A DNA stretch of 9,708 bases, taken from Pseudomonadota bacterium. Its GTDB lineage: Bacteria; Pseudomonadota; Gammaproteobacteria; UBA4575. Where the stretch lies: positions 610-10,317 of the forward strand of contig VXPJ01000031.1 in assembly GCA_009839635.1 (NCBI GenBank), written 5' to 3'. Positions 7,628 through 9,708 of the stretch are shown piece by piece. Each line of letters opens with the position of its first letter. Within the stretch, counting starts at the first letter, position 1. Below the pieces are notes generated by a model that did no database searches, was not told the origin of the DNA, and worked only from the letters and a program-made list of their open reading frames with translations. Position numbers and translations under genes: made by a program.

Positions 7628-8362
7628 TCAAGGGGCGGCATTCCTTTCGGACAGGGAATCCAGGGTGGCGGCCAGTTCCTTGGGCGGTTGGTAGCCGCGG
7701 AGCATCCGGCCTTCTTCTGTGATGATCGCCGGCGTCCCGGTCACCCCAACCTGCTTCCCGAGCTGGTATTGCGACTCCACCGGGTTTTCACAGTCTGCCG
7801 ACAGCACCTCCTCGCCGGCCTTGGCCCGGGTCAGCGAAGTCAGCGGGTCTTCCGAACACCAGACATTGACGGCCTTATCGTACGAGACGGTATCCACGCC
7901 GCTGCGGGGAAACATCAGGTAGCGAATCGCGATCCCGTGATCGTGCAGCTCTCCCATCTCCGAGTGCATCTTGCGGCAGTACCCGCAATCGATGTCGGTG
8001 AATACCGTCAGGGTGTGGCGCGGGTCCGACGGGGAATAGACCAGCATCTGCGACTCATCCACGGCCTCGATCAGGCTCTTGCGCACATTGGAGCGTGCAG
8101 CTTCGGCAAGATTCACGCCCATCTCCAGGTCGACCAACTCGCCCTGGATCCCGTAGCGTGCATCTGAGGACAGGTACAGCAGCTCGGTTCCATACATGAC
8201 TTCATAAAACCCGGGTATGGCTGCAGGCCGGATGGAAGAGGGTTCCCCGGGCACCAGCTGGTGCAGACGTTGCTTGATGTTCGCGATGTCCTCAGCCTCG
8301 CCTGCCAGGACGGAACCTGCCAGGGCTGCCAGGGCCCACATGAGAATAATTCGGTTGCGCAC
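7628..8362 (-). CDS. dsbC: Periplasmic thiol:disulfide interchange protein (disulfide isomerase) DsbC
   Basis: DsbC is a V-shaped homodimer in the periplasm that reshuffles wrong disulfides and is kept reduced by DsbD. I place the start at the GTG at 8362, giving 244 residues, because AGGGAG (8373-8368) lies 5 bases upstream and the resulting N-terminus is a signal peptide: MRNR, a hydrophobic core ILMWALAALAG, then SVLA with probable cleavage after about residue 20. The mature protein has an N-terminal dimerisation domain (about 21-85) and a thioredoxin domain with active site CGYC (C126, C129), the cis-proline loop TGTP (208-211), and a likely structural pair C169 and C191. It follows xerD after 92 bases, as in several gammaproteobacteria where xerD and dsbC are neighbours. 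The next gene here is parE rather than recJ or hom. An in-frame GTG at 8407 lies upstream of the predicted promoter start and is rejected. Confidence 0.95.
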   Translation of the reverse strand: MRNRIILMWALAALAGSVLAGEAEDIANIKQRLHQLVPGEPSSIRPAAIPGFYEVMYGTELLYLSSDARYGIQGELVDLEMGVNLAEAARSNVRKSLIEAVDESQMLVYSPSDPRHTLTVFTDIDCGYCRKMHSEMGELHDHGIAIRYLMFPRSGVDTVSYDKAVNVWCSEDPLTSLTRAKAGEEVLSADCENPVESQYQLGKQVGVTGTPAIITEEGRMLRGYQPPKELAATLDSLSERNAAP

Positions 8363-8367
8363 AATGA

Positions 8368-8373
8368 CTCCCT
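8368..8373 (-). promoter_or_regulatory. Ribosome binding site of dsbC, fixing its GTG start
   Basis: AGGGAG on the minus strand, 5 bases before the GTG at 8362. The spacing and strength decide the start in favour of a 244-residue precursor with a proper signal peptide over the longer reading frame. Confidence 0.75.
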
Positions 8374-8395
8374 GTTGCTCTCCTCTAGGGTCGGG

Positions 8396-8426
8396 ATAAT
8401 ACAACACGTGAGACTACCGCTGTAAA
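8396..8426 (-). promoter_or_regulatory. Candidate sigma70 promoter of dsbC
   Basis: On the minus strand, TTTACA (8426-8421, 5 of 6 to consensus -35) is followed by TATTAT (8401-8396, 5 of 6 to -10) at a 19-base spacing. An overlapping TGTATT would give 17. An AT-rich tract AATTAATTTTT immediately upstream could act as an UP element. Transcription would start near 8390, about 28 bases before the GTG. The promoter lies in the gap after the xerD stop, so dsbC can be expressed separately from xerD. Confidence 0.5.
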
Positions 8427-8454
8427 AATTAATTCCCCAAAACCTGGCGTTGCC

Positions 8455-9360
8455 TCAGCCACGAGGATGGTGCTTGCGGTGCAGTTCCTGAAGCCTCGCC
8501 TGGGCCACGTGCGTGTAAATCTGGGTAGTCGACAGATCGCTGTGTCCCAGCAACATCTGCACCACCCGCAGGTCCGCACCGTGGTTCAGCAGGTGGGTAG
8601 CAAAGGCATGGCGCAGGGTGTGGGGCGAAAGGTGTTTGCTGATCCCGGCCTTTTTCGCATGCCTTCGGACCAGGTGCCAGAAGGCCTGGCGTGTCATCGG
8701 CCCACCGCGGTTGGTCACGAACAGGGCATCGCACTGGCGCCCGGATTTCAGCAGCTCGGCGCGCGCACCGCGGACAAACTCGGTAATCCACTCGCCGGCC
8801 TGCTCGCCGAACGGGATCAGTCGCTCCTTGCTGCCCTTGCCCAGCACGCGGATCACGCCCTGGTTGAGGTTGACCTGATACAGGGTCAGGGCCACCAGTT
8901 CACTGACGCGAAGCCCGCAGGCATACAGCACTTCGAGCATGGCACGGTCGCGGACCCCGTGGGCGGTCCGGGTATCCGGAGCATCCAGCAGTTTCTCGAC
9001 CTCCTCCTTCGTCAAGGTGCCCGGCAGTGCCCGCCCCAGCTTGGGAAATTCAATCTCCGCGGACGGATCCTTCTGGAGCGTGCCCTGTCGCACGAGGTAG
9101 CGGTAAAAACGCCGGATACTGGACAGCAGTCTTGCCGAAGAACGTGGTCGGCTGCCCTGCTGCACGCGGTAGGACAGGTAATCGAGCACGTGCTCGCGGT
9201 GTGCTTCCGTGATGCCGGTCGCCGTGCGGGACAGCCAGCGGGACAGGCCCAGCAGGTCATTGCGATAGGCACGCAGCGTGTTTTCACTCAGCCCGTGCTC
9301 GACCCACAGGCTGTCCAGGAATGCCTCGATGACCGAAAGGTCCGCAGCCGAATCACCCAT
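8455..9360 (-). CDS. xerD: Site-specific tyrosine recombinase XerD
   Basis: XerD acts with XerC at the dif site, under FtsK control, to resolve chromosome dimers before division. From the ATG at 9360 the product is 301 residues, near the 298 of E. coli XerD. The N-terminal SAM-like DNA-binding domain (about 5-90) has LSENTLRAYRNDL and SSARLLSSIRRFYRYL. The catalytic domain has R151 in ACGLRVSEL, K175 in LGKGSKERL, H247 and R250 in LSPHTLRHAFATHLLNHGA, H273 in LLGHSDLSTTQ, and the nucleophile Y282 in IYTHV. The tail LHRKHHPRG matches E. coli XerD, which with the other signature blocks favours XerD over XerC. An in-frame GTG at 9399 would add a cysteine-rich N-terminal stretch not found in XerD and has no ribosome binding site. 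The chosen ATG also has only a weak one. No dif site was found in the window. Confidence 0.95.
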   Translation of the reverse strand: MGDSAADLSVIEAFLDSLWVEHGLSENTLRAYRNDLLGLSRWLSRTATGITEAHREHVLDYLSYRVQQGSRPRSSARLLSSIRRFYRYLVRQGTLQKDPSAEIEFPKLGRALPGTLTKEEVEKLLDAPDTRTAHGVRDRAMLEVLYACGLRVSELVALTLYQVNLNQGVIRVLGKGSKERLIPFGEQAGEWITEFVRGARAELLKSGRQCDALFVTNRGGPMTRQAFWHLVRRHAKKAGISKHLSPHTLRHAFATHLLNHGADLRVVQMLLGHSDLSTTQIYTHVAQARLQELHRKHHPRG

Positions 9361-9611
9361 ACGCCAGGTCTTGCATGCACCGCAGCAGGCCGACTGCACC
9401 GGTCAGGGAAATACAGGAAATAAGGCAGTGTCGTGGGGGCAGATGATGGACTGGGGTAGCATGAACCATGGGTTGGGTGGAATGCTGTCTGGCCTGAGTC
9501 ATACCCCGTTTGGCTGGTCATTCACCGAGGCCCGCACCATTGAGGCAGGGCACAGCCAGTGTATGAACTTCACATGGCAAAATCAACTTGAGCCTATTCT
9601 ATAATCCGCCC
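9361..9611. other. Spacer between divergent xerD and the RDD-family gene
   Basis: This 251-base region holds no recognised gene. On the minus strand, TTGATT (9586-9581) and TACACT (9563-9558) are 17 bases apart and could form a sigma70 promoter for xerD, each box matching 4 of 6. That would give xerD a leader of about 190 bases. On the plus strand there is a consensus -10 box near the right end. A 53-codon plus-strand reading frame (9443-9604) starts with two ATGs behind GGGGGC, but shows no domain or clear coding bias. Confidence 0.4.
9600..9605 (+). promoter_or_regulatory. Consensus -10 box just before the RDD-family gene
   Basis: TATAAT is a perfect -10 hexamer ending 6 bases before the ATG at 9612, so the expected start of transcription falls on or next to that ATG. 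The -35 is weak: ATGGCA at 9574-9579 is 20 bases away. No Shine-Dalgarno can fit between the two elements. Confidence 0.5.
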
Positions 9612-9708
9612 ATGAACGAGACGCTTTTGCGCGACGGCCAGCCGGTTTCACTGCCGCGCCACTTTGCCGCCATCCTGTATGACTTCCTGTTGCTGGTCAC
9701 GCTTCTTT
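9612..9708 (+). CDS. Putative RDD-family membrane protein, N-terminal fragment
   Basis: Only 32 codons are visible before the window ends. The peptide starts MNETLLRDGQPVSLPRHFAA and continues into a hydrophobic stretch with ILYDFLLLVTLL. A short polar lead followed by R-x-x-A-x-x-Y-D and a hydrophobic helix is how RDD-family proteins begin; these are small multi-pass inner-membrane proteins of mostly unknown function, some proposed as transporters. The assignment rests on this short pattern alone. It is transcribed away from xerD. A perfect -10 box lies 6 bases upstream and no ribosome binding site is visible, so translation may be leaderless. An in-frame TTG at 9588 is the only other upstream start before a stop at 9564. 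Confidence 0.6.
   Translation, partial: MNETLLRDGQPVSLPRHFAAILYDFLLLVTLL

Noticed and set aside
8363..8407. Fifteen-codon upstream extension of dsbC from a GTG
   Set aside because: It would spoil the signal peptide, lies upstream of the predicted transcript start, and has no ribosome binding site. The GTG at 8362 has a strong one.
9361..9399. Thirteen-codon upstream extension of xerD from a GTG
   Set aside because: The added residues are absent from XerD proteins and no ribosome binding site precedes the GTG.
8467..9423. A 318-codon plus-strand open frame opposite xerD
   Set aside because: It is antisense to a full-length XerD with all catalytic residues, and shows no family resemblance of its own.
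1..9708. Mobile elements, CRISPR arrays, tRNAs, rRNAs, dif site, long repeats
   Set aside because: Reading both strands I saw no repeat-spacer pattern, transposase, tRNA-like fold, dif-like sequence or long direct or inverted repeat. A covariance-model or repeat search would be more sensitive.

Overview
The window looks like GC-rich chromosomal core sequence from a gammaproteobacterium. The evidence is a beta-lysylation-type EF-P system (efp, epmA, epmB), ParC/ParE proteins that resemble the enterobacterial ones along their whole length, a periplasmic DsbC and a XerD very close to the E. coli protein. Genus cannot be read from the sequence. I see no transposase, integron, CRISPR array, tRNA or rRNA, and no compositional break that suggests recent transfer. 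Nothing here convinces me as a wholly new system. The points worth a second look concern gene arrangement and expression signals.

Left block (1-2391): epmA (partial, minus) follows efp (minus) with an ATGA start/stop overlap. epmB (plus) diverges from efp with only 21 bases between the two start codons. EpmB isomerises lysine to beta-lysine, EpmA ligates it onto EF-P, and EF-P K34 is the acceptor, so this locus carries substrate, ligase and mutase together. The best promoter candidates for efp and epmB each lie inside the other gene and face each other, so the two mRNAs may overlap at their 5' ends.

Middle block (2406-7508): on the minus strand, in transcription order, parE, parC and htpX are packed tightly (6 and 21 base gaps). 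They encode both topoisomerase IV subunits and a membrane zinc protease. htpX converges on epmB, and the 14-base gap plus the htpX 3' end holds two overlapping hairpins.

Right block (7628-9708): also on the minus strand, xerD is followed by dsbC, which has its own good promoter and ribosome binding site. A 119-base spacer separates dsbC from parE. Upstream of xerD is a 251-base spacer with candidate divergent promoters, followed by the first 32 codons of a plus-strand gene that looks like an RDD-family membrane protein. A consensus -10 box lies 6 bases before its ATG, which suggests a leaderless mRNA.
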